Assembly (NCBI RefSeq): GCF_019352175.1
Contig: NZ_JACBYI010000054.1
Location: 1-40,030, forward strand
Reading direction: 5' to 3'
Origin: Paenibacillus sp. S150
Lineage (GTDB): Bacteria > Bacillota > Bacilli > Paenibacillales > Paenibacillaceae
DNA: 40,030 bases
The position numbers and the translations under genes are program-made. Position 1 is the stretch's first letter. Each line of letters starts with the position of its first letter. The notes under the pieces are model-generated. The model worked only from the letters and a program-made list of their open reading frames with translations, was not told the origin of the DNA and did not search any database. Below, one piece after another: positions 39,898 through 40,030 of the stretch.

Positions 39898-40030
39898 GTG
39901 GGCGTCAGTTCCACTTGGAAACCTAGCTTTTGCAGTTTTTGGATTAGGTAACTCGCAGTCTGTTCTGGGGTGTTCACATATTCGGTCCCCCGTTCGGTAT
40001 AGGGGACTTTATCCCGAAGCATCACGTAAA
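39898..40030 (-). CDS. Transposase, C-terminal end only (probably IS110 family), continuing beyond the right edge
   Basis: The minus frame entering the window reads YVMLRDKVPYTERGTEYVNT and then PEQTASYLIQKLQKLGFQVE, ending LTPTTG and a TAA at 39900-39898. This tail (Y-x-L-R-D-x-x-P-Y followed by a KLGFxVxLTP end) resembles the C-terminus of some IS110-family transposases. The 39761-39897 stretch after the stop is AT-rich and probably contains the element's end, which I could not fix. Whether the transposase is intact is unknown. Confidence 0.5.

Overview
The window looks like chromosomal DNA of a spore-forming, low-to-mid GC Gram-positive bacterium of the Bacillota, most likely Paenibacillus. 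The evidence is a T-box leader on thrS, a SAM-I riboswitch on the methionine genes, a LiaFSR cell-envelope stress module, an SLH-anchored surface nucleotidase, a small protein resembling gamma-type spore SASPs behind a sigma-G-like promoter, strong AGGAGG ribosome sites, and sigma-A promoters with 17-bp spacers. No rRNA, tRNA or CRISPR array was seen. Almost every gene lies on the minus strand. Only the small winged-helix gene near 25 kb and a short ORF plus corA near 35.5-36.7 kb are on the plus strand.

Layout. At 0-1.3 kb there is the 5' end of a class C group II intron inserted directly behind a terminator, an AbrB-type regulator, and trmL. At 1.3-10 kb there are serC, an aldose-epimerase-like protein, a GH94 disaccharide phosphorylase behind a LacI-type operator, a GSI-beta glutamine synthetase behind GlnR-like sites, and a DAHP synthase. 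At 10-11.4 kb there is a gene-free stretch with a dispersed repeat split by a MITE, and a low-complexity tract. At 11.4-16.4 kb there is ispH and an htrA / response regulator / histidine kinase cluster resembling CssRS-HtrA. At 16.9-19.7 kb there is liaF-liaS-liaR. At 20-25 kb there are a SASP-like mini-gene, a 3D-domain cell-wall protein, thrS with its T-box, and an SPFH protein with a ribbon-helix-helix partner. A small winged-helix gene diverges from that pair across a palindrome-rich spacer.

At 25.2-29.5 kb a 1435-residue two-domain cyclic phosphodiesterase/nucleotidase with three SLH repeats is preceded by five PhoP-like half sites. At 29.8-30.9 kb lies mqnC of the futalosine menaquinone route. 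At 31-32.9 kb there is a mosaic of non-coding repeats: a second copy of the 10-kb repeat, a second MITE whose empty site is also in the window, hairpin repeats, and a 51-bp minisatellite. At 32.9-35.3 kb there are metI and metA under a SAM-I riboswitch. The rest holds corA, an HRDC-domain protein, a promoter-terminator unit that may be a short RNA, a ROK fructokinase, 87-bp tandem repeats, and the C-terminal end of a transposase leaving the window.

Most genes are housekeeping or stress functions. The less ordinary material is in the non-coding mosaics: a family of about 24-bp motifs recurring in both orientations at fixed spacing, two MITEs with recognisable empty sites, and the short minus-strand transcription unit near 38.0 kb. 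All functions are inferred by reading the sequence; no database search was run.
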